A DNA stretch of 62,612 nt from Candidatus Gastranaerophilales bacterium. GTDB taxonomy: Bacteria > Bacillota > Clostridia > Lachnospirales > Lachnospiraceae. Location: the NCBI GenBank assembly GCA_023663225.1, contig JAMPHU010000013.1, forward strand, positions 1 to 62,612, given 5' to 3'. Below are positions 44,068 through 52,269 of the stretch, piece by piece. The notes beneath the pieces are model-generated. The model had not been told where the DNA came from and made no database searches. It saw nothing but the letters and a program-made list of their open reading frames with translations. Positions within the stretch are counted from its first letter, which is position 1. The number at the start of each line of letters is the position of its first letter. Both the position numbers and the translations under genes were made by a program.

Positions 44068-44806
44068 ATATGCATGGAAAAAGGGAGAATTGGCGCTGAC
44101 TGTCCTGGAGGCGGCAGGAGCGGTATGTTTTTTGGCGTATTTCTTTTATCGCAGCATATGGGCAGTATTACCGCTCTCTGTGGTGGGTGTGTTCTTTTTC
44201 AAGCATCTTGTGGAGAAAAAAGCAATGCGCAGCAGGGAAGAGTTGACGGTTCAGTTTAAGGAATGTATTTTATCTGTGTCCGCTTCCTTGAAAGCGGGAT
44301 ATGCGGTGGAAAATGCCTTTTTGGAGAGCAGAGCAGACATGCGGCTTCTCTATGGCGAACATTCTTTTATCTATCAAGAATTGGAGCTGATTCGCAGGGG
44401 AATGGTGATCAATATCACATTGGAGGAACAGTTGGCAGATCTCGCGGAACGAAGCGGCAGCGAAGAGATCGGGCAGTTTGCACAGATTTTTGCGATTGCC
44501 AAGAGAAGCGGAGGCAACCTGCCTGAGATCATACGCGTCTCTGTGGAGATCATTGGGCGGCGTATCGATGTCAGACAGGAGATGCAGACGGTGTTGAGTG
44601 GGAGAAGGATGGAACAAAATATTATGAAAGCGATTCCTTTTGTGATTCTCACATACATAGAGGTTACTTATCCGGGTTACTTTGACAGTCTTTATCACAA
44701 TCTGCAGGGTGTCGCTGTTATGACAGGATGTCTGACGCTGTATCTGGCTGCGTATGTGGCGGGTGATCACATTCTCGCCAAGATTCAGACGGAGATCGGC
44801 GGTTGA
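43985..44806 (+). CDS. tadB: Tad inner-membrane platform protein TadB
   Basis: 273 aa from GTG 43985, behind a GAGGAGGAGGG stretch inside cpaF. Two N-terminal membrane helices, then a cytoplasmic T2SSF domain with QFKECILSVSASLKAGYAVE and FAIAKRSGGNLPEIIR, and two C-terminal helices. It forms the assembly platform with TadC. An 83-base overlap with cpaF is long but supported by the ribosome site and by residues in the overlap with a plausible N-terminal composition. Confidence 0.87.
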   Translation: MKETFWEGLRKKGICSIRTNLKRRDYHKYAWKKGELALTVLEAAGAVCFLAYFFYRSIWAVLPLSVVGVFFFKHLVEKKAMRSREELTVQFKECILSVSASLKAGYAVENAFLESRADMRLLYGEHSFIYQELELIRRGMVINITLEEQLADLAERSGSEEIGQFAQIFAIAKRSGGNLPEIIRVSVEIIGRRIDVRQEMQTVLSGRRMEQNIMKAIPFVILTYIEVTYPGYFDSLYHNLQGVAVMTGCLTLYLAAYVAGDHILAKIQTEIGG

Positions 44807-44819
44807 AGGGAGGTGTGGG

Positions 44820-46277
44820 ATGTATCTGGCTGCAGGTGTTGTGTTCGTCCTATATTTGATATTAGGATTTTTGTCCCGAAATGAAGAAGTGGGAGAGACC
44901 AAGCAAAAGATTTTGATTCCTTTTGCCCGCATGGGAATGTTTCTGTATAAGCGCGCATGTATCAGGAAACTTTCGGTTTTCTCCAACAGGCAGGTGGCAA
45001 AAGATTTGGAGATCACCCATCCCGGGGAGAACACGGAGAGGCTTTGTGTTCTGTATTATGTGGAAAAGTTAAGTCTGTCTCTGCTGCTGTTTCTCGCGGG
45101 CACACTGTTGGGGATGCTTCTCTTTATCAAATCACAAAGTGAGAGGATCTTGGATGATTCGGGAAGTATCGCGAGAGGTTCTTATCAGGAACCCCAAAAG
45201 GAATTGGAGCTGGAGGCGGTTTTGGGATCACAGTCGGATGAGGCGAAACAGATTTTTCACATTCAAGTAGAGCCGCAGAGATTGACCAAAGAACAGGCGG
45301 AAGAGTTGTTCTTGGTATTTCGGGAGGAGCTGCCTCTTGTAATGGCCGGAGAAAATGAAGATCTGTGGAATGTGACAAAGGATTTGAATCTGGTGGAATC
45401 TCTGGAGAATTACCCGTTTGCGGTGGAGTGGGAGAGTGATCGCCCCGATCTGGTGAGCGCTTCAGGGACAGTGTGGGAGGTGGAGGAGGCGGAGACAGTT
45501 TGCTTGGGCGCGGAGATTTCTTATGAGGATATGGAGTGGAAGGAGGAATTTACCGTTCGCCTGACACCGATACAGTTATCTTCATCAGAACAGTTGCACC
45601 GAGAATTGGAAGAATTGCTCGCTGTGTCACAACAGACGCAAAGAGAACAAGAAATATGGAATCTTCCCGAAGAATTAAACGGGCAGGAGATTGTTTGGAG
45701 TCAGGTGTCGCAGGACAGTAGTATCTTGTTATGGGCAGGTGGACTTATGGTGGCGGTTCTGGTCTACTTTTTGGCAGATAAAGATCTGCATGACAAGCTG
45801 GAAGAAAGGAAACGAAAAATGAAACTGGAGTATCCGGATGTCGTACAGAAGTTGGCGCTGTATCTGGGTGCAGGAATGACAGTGAGGGGAACGTTTCTGA
45901 AAGTTGCGGGAGAGTATGAGCAAAAACGGGGAAAGGGCGGTAGGGAAAGCTTTATTTTGGAGGAAATGTTGTATATCTGTCGGGAACTGCAAGCGGGAAT
46001 ATCGGAGGGTGCGGCATATGAACATTTTGGAAGACGAACGGGACTGCAGGAGTACATTCGCTTGAGTACATTGCTTCAACAAAATTTAAAAAAGGGCAAT
46101 AGTATGCTTTTGACAAGGCTTCGAGAGGAGGCGGATCAATCCATGCAGGAGCGCACGCAAAATTGCAGGAGAATGGGAGAGGAGGCTGTGACAAAACTGC
46201 TCGTGCCTATGGTTATGATGTTGCTTGTAGTGATGGTAATGATTATGATTCCGGCATTTTCTTCCACAGCGCTGTAA
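44820..46277 (+). CDS. tadC: TadC-like platform protein with large inserted domain
   Basis: About 485 aa from ATG 44820, with AAGGGAGGTG upstream. A normal TadC is near 300 aa. Here, after the second membrane helix (about 79-97), there is a soluble insert (about 105-300) before the next helix; it includes an Ig-like beta stretch (VEWESDRPDLVSASGTVWEV and the following EISYEDMEWKEEFTV) resembling the atrophied bacterial Ig type. The C-terminal T2SSF domain (EYPDVVQKLALYLGAGMTVR) and last hydrophobic helix are standard. Topology would put the insert outside the membrane. Confidence 0.82.
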   Translation: MYLAAGVVFVLYLILGFLSRNEEVGETKQKILIPFARMGMFLYKRACIRKLSVFSNRQVAKDLEITHPGENTERLCVLYYVEKLSLSLLLFLAGTLLGMLLFIKSQSERILDDSGSIARGSYQEPQKELELEAVLGSQSDEAKQIFHIQVEPQRLTKEQAEELFLVFREELPLVMAGENEDLWNVTKDLNLVESLENYPFAVEWESDRPDLVSASGTVWEVEEAETVCLGAEISYEDMEWKEEFTVRLTPIQLSSSEQLHRELEELLAVSQQTQREQEIWNLPEELNGQEIVWSQVSQDSSILLWAGGLMVAVLVYFLADKDLHDKLEERKRKMKLEYPDVVQKLALYLGAGMTVRGTFLKVAGEYEQKRGKGGRESFILEEMLYICRELQAGISEGAAYEHFGRRTGLQEYIRLSTLLQQNLKKGNSMLLTRLREEADQSMQERTQNCRRMGEEAVTKLLVPMVMMLLVVMVMIMIPAFSSTAL

Positions 46278-46346
46278 GATTGAGACTGTGGGAAAGAAAC
46301 AAAGACACTTACAAAAGAAAAGCGCAGAGCGCAGAAGGAGGATTTT

Positions 46347-46523
46347 ATGAACGATCTGAAAGGAATAAGACAGTTGTTGGTTGAAGAGGACGGTATGGGA
46401 ACGGTGGAGATCATACTGATTATCGTGGTGTTGGTGGGGCTGGTTCTGGTCTTTAAGGAACAGATCACCAAGATCGTCAATTCTATTTTCTCCAAGATCA
46501 CATCACAGACCAACAAAGTATAA
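46347..46523 (+). CDS. flp: Flp-type major pilin
   Basis: 58 aa from ATG 46347 with AAGGAGG upstream. Class III prepilin: a 16-residue charged leader ending EEDG, then MGTVEIILIIVVLVGLVLVF. Cleavage after Gly16 leaves Glu at +5, and the Lys/Thr/Ser-rich tail is typical. It is the filament subunit assembled by CpaF/TadB/TadC. It has its own strong ribosome site and a 69-base gap after tadC. Confidence 0.9.
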   Translation: MNDLKGIRQLLVEEDGMGTVEIILIIVVLVGLVLVFKEQITKIVNSIFSKITSQTNKV

Positions 46524-46540
46524 GTGGGAGGAGGCGGACA

Positions 46541-48106
46541 ATGTCTTTTGACAGAAGAAAGGATCCTGCTTATCTGACGGTGTATCTGGCATTGACATTG
46601 TCCGTGTTGATCTCGCTTTGTCTGGCGTTGATCGAAGGTGCGCGGAGCAATGGGATCCGCTTGGAAACCGAATGTGTGGCAGATATTGGATTGAACAGTA
46701 TTTTTGCGGAATATCATAGAGAGTTGTTAGAACAGTATAATCTGTTTGCCATTGACAGTTCATACGGCTCCGGCTATGCCGCAAGTGAAAATGTGACGCA
46801 GCATTTAAGGCAGTATTTGGAGAGAAATCTTTCCATGGAGGATGTCTTTTTGTCTGATTTTATTTATCGGGATTTTTTTGCGATGTCGGTGAGTGATGTG
46901 AATCTGACAAGAGCTTTGATTCTGACAGACGATGGCGGCGCGGTTTTTCGCAGACGCGCTGCCGCCGCCGTCTGGAGTGATGTGGGATTGTCTCTCTTGG
47001 GAGAGCTGCAGCAATGGATGCAGGTAGTGGATGCAAATGATTTGACTTCCCGAGATGTGGAGGCGGAAAAGGCTGCTGTGGATCAGGAGATTCAACAACT
47101 GTTGGAGTATGCGGAGAATGAGGAAATCAGCAAAACTGAAGAAATCGGCAAAGCTGAGGAAACCGGCAAAACTGAAGAAAGCGGTAAAACTGAGGAAACC
47201 GGAGGAACTGAAGAGACGAAGGAAACGGAAGAAATCGGAGAAACCAGAGGAAGCATAGATAATCCCACAGATTATTTGGAAGAGGTCAGACAGGAAGGCA
47301 TACTAAAATGGGTTATTGAAGATCCTCAGACTCTCTCTGGTCGGTCTATTGTCCAGGATAATTTGGCGGCAAGTCGGATGGAACAGGGGATATTAAATCA
47401 GGGCAATTTTACTCTGGAGGAGTTGTCCCCGGAAGAGACATTTTTGGAGCGATTTGTTTTTCAGGAATATTTGCTTCAATATATGGGGCGGTATGGGCAG
47501 GAGGATGAGGAGAACGCTCTTTTGTATCAGATAGAATATTTGGTGGCAGGTGAGTCAAGCGATCTGGAAAATCTTCGCAGCGTGGCAAATCGTCTCTGTC
47601 TGCTGCGCGAAGTGGCCAACACCGTTTATATCTTGTCGGATGAAATGAAATGTATGGAAGCGGAACTGCTTGCCACTATTTTGTCGGCGATCGTGCAGCT
47701 CCCAGAGTTGATGGAACCCTTGAAACTGGCAATTCTCTTAGGCTGGGCATACGCGGAGAGCCTGTATGATGTGGAAACACTTTTGGCTGGCGGAAGAGTC
47801 CCTTTGATGAAGGATGAGGATACTTGGCATTACAGTTTGCAGGGGGCATTGTCGGCCAGTGACAAGGGAGATGGAAGGGAAGGAGAAGGATTGTCTTATG
47901 AGGATTACCTCAGAATCTTTATGACATTGACAGAACTGGATGTTTTGACCGGCAGAGCCATGAATCTGGTGGAAGCGGATATTCGGCAGACTGCCGGAAA
48001 TGAAGCGTTCCGTCTGGATGGATGTTACGATCGCGTGGAGGCGTGTATTCAGATCAAAAGCGCTTATGGATATGAGTATAGCATTACCAGACAGAGAAGT
48101 TATTGA
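46541..48106 (+). CDS. DUF5702-family TadG-like protein
   Basis: 521 aa, starting after GGGAGGAGG. The N-terminal membrane segment (YLTVYLALTLSVLISLCLAL, about 12-31) followed by EGARSNGIRLETEC is the DUF5702/TadG hallmark. A Glu/Lys/Thr hexapeptide-like repeat lies at about 194-236, and the C-terminus has YEDYLRIFMTLTELDVLTGRAM and a FRLDGCYDRVEACIQIKS end comparable to the protein at base 1. The bulk should be outside the membrane. It probably supports the pilus at the cell wall; the role is not established. Confidence 0.8.
   Translation: MSFDRRKDPAYLTVYLALTLSVLISLCLALIEGARSNGIRLETECVADIGLNSIFAEYHRELLEQYNLFAIDSSYGSGYAASENVTQHLRQYLERNLSMEDVFLSDFIYRDFFAMSVSDVNLTRALILTDDGGAVFRRRAAAAVWSDVGLSLLGELQQWMQVVDANDLTSRDVEAEKAAVDQEIQQLLEYAENEEISKTEEIGKAEETGKTEESGKTEETGGTEETKETEEIGETRGSIDNPTDYLEEVRQEGILKWVIEDPQTLSGRSIVQDNLAASRMEQGILNQGNFTLEELSPEETFLERFVFQEYLLQYMGRYGQEDEENALLYQIEYLVAGESSDLENLRSVANRLCLLREVANTVYILSDEMKCMEAELLATILSAIVQLPELMEPLKLAILLGWAYAESLYDVETLLAGGRVPLMKDEDTWHYSLQGALSASDKGDGREGEGLSYEDYLRIFMTLTELDVLTGRAMNLVEADIRQTAGNEAFRLDGCYDRVEACIQIKSAYGYEYSITRQRSY
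47120..47248 (+). repeat. short Glu/Thr/Gly tandem repeats
   Basis: Hexapeptide units of the form EEIGKT/EETGKT (18 bases each), about seven copies, within the DUF5702 gene. Low complexity and likely variable in number. Confidence 0.75.
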
Positions 48107-48125
48107 GAGACAAAAAGGAAGGTGG

Positions 48126-49112
48126 ATGGCGATGTCCCTTTTGTGGAGGAATGACAGACCAACAAAAAAAGAAAATAAAATGCCTTCTCCAAAGCATAGC
48201 ACAGGGAGATCGGATCACGCCCTGACCCGAAAACTCTGGGAAAAGTTCACTACGTCCATAAAGGGGATATCGCCATCCGCCTTCCTTGACTTATTTTTGT
48301 CCGGCAAAGTGCGTGCGAGCATGACTGTCGAGGCTGCGATCGTACTGCCGATTTTTCTGTTCTTTTTCATCAACATGGGATGTGCGATAGAAATGATCCG
48401 GCTGCATGGAAATCTGGAGCTGGCGCTACGGGAGACCGGAAACAAGCTGAGTGTATACGGTTATGTGCTGGAGCGGGATGATGCGGCCGAAAAGGATGGT
48501 AGCGGCTTGGGTCAGGAGGTTTTAGATATTGCCTTTTCCTACACCTATGTAAAAGGACAGATCATAAACTACGCAGGCAAAGAATATTTGAACCAGTCGC
48601 CGCTCATCTATGGAACAGATGGGTTGCAGTTTGTTGAAAGCGAGATTTTTACAGGAGAAGATCAGTTTGAGTTGGTATTGACATACGCTGTGTCCCCGTG
48701 GATGCAGATGCCGGGAGTGAGACCATTCCGCATGGCAAACAAATACTACGGACATATTTGGAATGGGTATGAGTTGGGAAATATGCCACGTGACAATAGT
48801 GTCACAAAGGATTATGTTTACTTGGCCAGAAATGGCACAGTGTACCATGAGAGTCCAAACTGTACCCATCTGGCGCTGACAATTCGCGAGGTAAGCATGT
48901 CGCGGGTGCCTTATGAGAGAAATGAGAGCGGAGGGAAATATACCTGTTGTGAAAAGTGCGGCAGAGGGGTAAGTCCAGAGACCGTATACATTGGTGTGCA
49001 AGGGGATCGTTACCACTATGACCGAGATTGCCCTGGTTTGCGGAGAAGTATTTACACGCTGGAAAGGGAAGAGGCGCAAGCAAGATACAGGCCGTGTAGC
49101 CGCTGTGGATAA
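48126..49112 (+). CDS. TadE-like protein with two C-terminal Cys modules
   Basis: About 328 aa from ATG 48126 behind AAGGAAGGTGG; an upstream in-frame ATG at 48000 lies within the DUF5702 gene. The basic N-terminal stretch of about 60 residues is long. The pilin-like segment SMTVEAAIVLPIFLFFFI (about 66-83) is a TadE hallmark. The C-terminal 100 residues hold two similar modules, YHESPNCTHLAL to YTCCEKCG and YHYDRDCPGLRR to YRPCSRCG, each with one Cys/His site and a CxxC pair, probably metal-binding. It is likely a minor pilin carrying a surface-exposed binding head. Confidence 0.78.
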   Translation: MAMSLLWRNDRPTKKENKMPSPKHSTGRSDHALTRKLWEKFTTSIKGISPSAFLDLFLSGKVRASMTVEAAIVLPIFLFFFINMGCAIEMIRLHGNLELALRETGNKLSVYGYVLERDDAAEKDGSGLGQEVLDIAFSYTYVKGQIINYAGKEYLNQSPLIYGTDGLQFVESEIFTGEDQFELVLTYAVSPWMQMPGVRPFRMANKYYGHIWNGYELGNMPRDNSVTKDYVYLARNGTVYHESPNCTHLALTIREVSMSRVPYERNESGGKYTCCEKCGRGVSPETVYIGVQGDRYHYDRDCPGLRRSIYTLEREEAQARYRPCSRCG

Positions 49113-49165
49113 AACTGTGAGAGAAACTGTGTAAAGCCAGTTCAAAATGCCAATGAGGAGAGCCT

Positions 49166-49615
49166 ATGTGGAGAACAGTTGGGATATTAGCCTATTTGTC
49201 CATCCTCAGTGTGATGGATATCAAAGAGAAAAAGGTCAATGTGTTATTTCTTATAACAGGAGTATTTGCCATATGTGTGATATGGCTGTGGGGGATGTGT
49301 CTGACAGACGCAGATTGGAAAGAAATTTTGCTAAGCGGAGCGTTGGGACTGATTCCGGGAATATTTTTGCTGGCGATTGCCCGATTGACAGGAAAGGCTG
49401 GGTATGCGGATGGAATGGTGGTGGCAGTCCTCGGGATGGAGCAGGGATATCTGGGCGGCGTGGTTCTGTTATGTATCAGCCTGTTATATCTGTCCGTTTG
49501 TTCGATAGCGCTGCTTTTATGCAGACGAGTGAAAGGGAATACGAGGATGCCGTATTTGCCGTTTTTGACGGCGGCATATTTGAGTATCCTGTGGTTGGAG
49601 CAGAGAAGTGTGTGA
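49166..49615 (+). CDS. A24-like prepilin peptidase, second motif altered
   Basis: 149 aa, from ATG 49166 with GAGGAG upstream. Four or five membrane segments are seen. The first aspartate is present (Asp18 in LSVMDIKEKKVN), but the second motif reads GYADGMVV (Asp82) instead of GxGD, with Ala at the third position. The catalytic pair could still form. It is a second peptidase in the same operon and may serve the TadE-like proteins flanking it. Its activity is uncertain. Confidence 0.7.
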   Translation: MWRTVGILAYLSILSVMDIKEKKVNVLFLITGVFAICVIWLWGMCLTDADWKEILLSGALGLIPGIFLLAIARLTGKAGYADGMVVAVLGMEQGYLGGVVLLCISLLYLSVCSIALLLCRRVKGNTRMPYLPFLTAAYLSILWLEQRSV

Positions 49616-49642
49616 CGAAGAGGAGTGTGTGACGAGAGGAGT

Positions 49643-50104
49643 ATGATGAAAAAAGAGATTATGAGAAAAACGAAGATAGGAGCTTATTTTACGTTGGAGG
49701 CGGCTTTGATATTTCCAATCGTGTTAAGTGTGGTCTTGCTGGTGATCTACCTTTTGTTCTATGAGTATGACAGATGTTTGATGGAGCAGGATATGGGAGC
49801 GCTGTCAATGTACGGCGCTACCGTACAGGCGGAGGATAATGAAGAAAGATTGCGTCTTTTGATGGCAAGAAAAAATGCTTTGTATGAAGAAAAATATATT
49901 GCGTGGAATCAAGGGGAAGTCGGCTTGAGGCTGGAAAAAGGGAAAGTACAAGTGGAGAGAAGCGGGACATTGCTATTTCCTTTTTTGGGATTGAGCTTTT
50001 GGAGCAGTGACAGCAGTTGGGGAACGACGGTACAATATGAGAGCGTAGTGCTATCCCCGACATCTATGATCAGAAATTGGCGAAAATTGACAGGAGGAAA
50101 ATAA
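49643..50104 (+). CDS. TadE-like minor pseudopilin
   Basis: About 153 aa. The N-terminus has a basic leader, a Gly, and AYFTLEAALIFPIVLSVVLL, a TadE-type class III pilin segment with Glu near +6. The rest is a small mixed domain. ATG 49643 and 49646 follow AGAGGAG; GTG 49625 is possible but lies on the duplicated junction. The next gene starts immediately after the stop, so they are coupled. Confidence 0.78.
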   Translation: MMKKEIMRKTKIGAYFTLEAALIFPIVLSVVLLVIYLLFYEYDRCLMEQDMGALSMYGATVQAEDNEERLRLLMARKNALYEEKYIAWNQGEVGLRLEKGKVQVERSGTLLFPFLGLSFWSSDSSWGTTVQYESVVLSPTSMIRNWRKLTGGK

Positions 50105-51481
50105 ATGTTGCAAACAGAATATGTGAAGAACTTACATTGCAATTATGAGAAAGTGTTGCTGGATAAAAAGCCGGAGGAGAGACGATATCAGTATTGTATT
50201 TTGTCCAGGGGCGGAATCAAGGGGTTGCTGTCCTGTAGTCTGCGTTATTTGAACGGACAGGCGTATCTGTACTATGATATCACGTCTAAGCAAAACGTGG
50301 CGCAGTTGTTTCTCAAAAAAAAGATCACCAGAGAGTGGGTAAAAGATTTCATGTGGAGTTTTCAGCAAATTCGTCTGGAACTTGGAAGATTTTTGTTGGA
50401 GGAACATAATATTCTATGGTATCCGGAGCAGATTTTTCAAGATTTGGATCAAAAGGTGTTTTCCTTTTTGTATATGCCGTATCACGAAGGAGAAAATGGT
50501 TTTCAGGAGTTTCTGGAATTTTTGGTGGAACATGCTGACTATGAGGACGAGGTGTTGGTGGAGTGCATTTATAAGATGTACGAGCAATATGAACAAAACG
50601 GAGAACTTTATCTGCAGGGTCAGATTTTAGAGGACGTGAAACTGTTGGACCAGGAAAGAGAACCAGATGGGGTGCGTATCTGTGAAAAATATGGATATGA
50701 AGAAGCCAGATATGGAGAAAAGGGGTATGAGGACAGAGGATATGAAGAAAAGGAATATGGAGACGGCGGATATGGAGAAAAGAGGTATGGGGACAGCGGA
50801 TATGGAGAAAAGAGGTATGGAGACAGCGGATATGAAGAAAAGGGGTATGAGGACAGAGGATACAGAGAAAAAAGGTATAGGGATAGGGAATACGGAGAGA
50901 AAAAATATGGAAAGTATGGGCGCATAGAACAGGAACGATATCAGACGAGTGGGGAGACAGAGGGGAAGGCTGAAAATATGCCAACAGATTCCGGAGAAGC
51001 CATGCGATCAGAAAAAAGAGGACTTTTCTCCTTTTTGGAAGGAAAACGGCGTAGAAACAGAGAGCAGAGGGAAGCTTATCATCATAGCATACAGCTTGCC
51101 ATGGAAGGCCATATGGTGGCAGAGGAGCCTTCCTATGAGGATCAGGATTATGGAAGAACGGTCTATATTGCGGCGCCGAAGGAGAAGAAAGAGATCATTC
51201 ACAGGTTGTATACTCCGGAGGGAAGAATTGTTTCCATGTTGGATAACGATTGTCTGATCATTGGAAAGAAAAAAGGGGAATCGGATTTGGTTTTGGAGGA
51301 TCAATCTGTGAGCCGAGTACACGCCAGGATCATCAGAGAAGGGGAGGACTATTACTTGGAAGATATGAATTCGACCAATGGAACGGCTAAAAACGGTTTA
51401 CGCCTGCAGCCTTATGAACGCCGGAAATTAGAGGAAGAAGACGAAATCTGCCTGGGGACAGTAGAATTGATCTTCCGATAA
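50105..51481 (+). CDS. DUF6382-FHA domain protein with YG repeats
   Basis: 458 aa, starting directly after the TadE-like stop with GGAGG upstream. Residues 1-190 are the DUF6382-type domain (RYQYCILSRGGIKGLLSCSL). Residues about 198-267 are seven 10-residue Tyr/Gly/Glu/Lys repeats. The C-terminal FHA domain has IIGKKKGESDLVL, SVSRVHARI and MNSTNGTAKNG, carrying the Ser/Arg/His/Asn residues of phosphothreonine binding. It is the last Tad gene, yet this operon has no kinase or phosphatase. It may read phosphorylation made by the kinases of the first cluster. Confidence 0.85.
   Translation: MLQTEYVKNLHCNYEKVLLDKKPEERRYQYCILSRGGIKGLLSCSLRYLNGQAYLYYDITSKQNVAQLFLKKKITREWVKDFMWSFQQIRLELGRFLLEEHNILWYPEQIFQDLDQKVFSFLYMPYHEGENGFQEFLEFLVEHADYEDEVLVECIYKMYEQYEQNGELYLQGQILEDVKLLDQEREPDGVRICEKYGYEEARYGEKGYEDRGYEEKEYGDGGYGEKRYGDSGYGEKRYGDSGYEEKGYEDRGYREKRYRDREYGEKKYGKYGRIEQERYQTSGETEGKAENMPTDSGEAMRSEKRGLFSFLEGKRRRNREQREAYHHSIQLAMEGHMVAEEPSYEDQDYGRTVYIAAPKEKKEIIHRLYTPEGRIVSMLDNDCLIIGKKKGESDLVLEDQSVSRVHARIIREGEDYYLEDMNSTNGTAKNGLRLQPYERRKLEEEDEICLGTVELIFR
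50696..50905 (+). repeat. seven 30-base tandem repeats
   Basis: Seven units encode 10-residue motifs such as YGDSGYGEKR and YEDRGYEEKE in the linker of the FHA protein. Adjacent units are nearly identical, suggesting recent change in copy number. Confidence 0.9.
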
Positions 51482-51529
51482 AGCTTTTACCTGACACATC
51501 TGCGGCAGTTTGTGGTAAAATATACGCAA

Positions 51530-51647
51530 AGGGCAGAGTCAAGTGCCCAAAGAAGCAGATGCCGTGCTTGCACGGGCAGATGATTTTTTGGGCATTTGAC
51601 GAGCGAAGCGAACCCGTAAAACCGAAGGTTTTGCGGGTCTCTGCCCT
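51530..51647 (+). other. predicted three-way-junction RNA or palindromic element
   Basis: Stem P1 (9 bp) pairs 51530-51538 with 51639-51647. P2 (13 bp, one G-U) pairs 51539-51551 with 51587-51599 and holds a small inner hairpin near 51562-51575. P3 (12 bp, one G-U) pairs 51612-51623 with 51627-51638 over a three-base loop. P1 abuts both P2 and P3 without spare bases, and a 12-base linker joins P2 to P3. It fills the gap between the FHA and rhomboid genes. It could be a structured RNA, a mobile palindrome or a poor terminator. Confidence 0.75.
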
Positions 51648-51672
51648 GTAACTTGCCAAAGGAGACCATTTT

Positions 51673-52269
51673 ATGAGTAGATGGAAAGATCTGCCGATCA
51701 TGAGTATCGCGCTGGTATCCGTAAATGTACTGGTGTTTTTCATGTGTAATCTCACAGGGAGTCAGTTGTATGATAAGGGTATGTTGGATCTGCGGTCTGT
51801 TCTGATAGAGGGGGAATACCTCCGAATACTGTGGGCATTATTTTTGCATGGAGACATGGGGCATATTTTTCACAATATGTTGATCCTTTTCTTTCTGGGA
51901 GCGATGATTGAGAAAGAAGTCGGACATGTCTGGTATACGATATTCTATTTTTTGTCAGGTATCGGCGGGAATCTTCTGTCCTTGTTTTACAAGGCTTGGA
52001 GCAATGATATGGCGGGGAGCATCGGCGCCAGCGGGGCAGTATTTGGCCTGGATGGCGTGTTGTTGGCGATGGTACTATTTTCCGGCAGGAGAATGGAAAA
52101 TGTTACACTTCCAAGAGTGTTTTTGATGATCTTTTATTCTCTTTACAGTGGTTTTACCGGACGCAATGTGGATAATGCCGCTCATATTGGGGGACTTCTC
52201 ACCGGTTTTGTGGTGGCATCCTTTATGTGCTTGATACAGAGGCACATGAAAAGACGTCATCCTTTATAG
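51673..52269 (+). CDS. rhomboid-family intramembrane protease
   Basis: 198 aa with six membrane segments. The catalytic Ser lies in GSIGASGAVFG and the catalytic His in DNAAHIGGLLTG; HGDMGHIFHNML is the conserved region of the second helix. An AAAGGAG site precedes the ATG. Rhomboids cut membrane proteins within the bilayer; the substrate is unknown, but the position after the Tad operon makes a pilus or surface protein plausible. It ends 13 bases inside the convergent acyltransferase gene. Confidence 0.9.
   Translation: MSRWKDLPIMSIALVSVNVLVFFMCNLTGSQLYDKGMLDLRSVLIEGEYLRILWALFLHGDMGHIFHNMLILFFLGAMIEKEVGHVWYTIFYFLSGIGGNLLSLFYKAWSNDMAGSIGASGAVFGLDGVLLAMVLFSGRRMENVTLPRVFLMIFYSLYSGFTGRNVDNAAHIGGLLTGFVVASFMCLIQRHMKRRHPL

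Noticed and set aside
50349-50984. ORF rich in His/Pro/Leu repeats on the - strand
   Set aside because: It is the antisense image of the 30-base repeats of the FHA gene.
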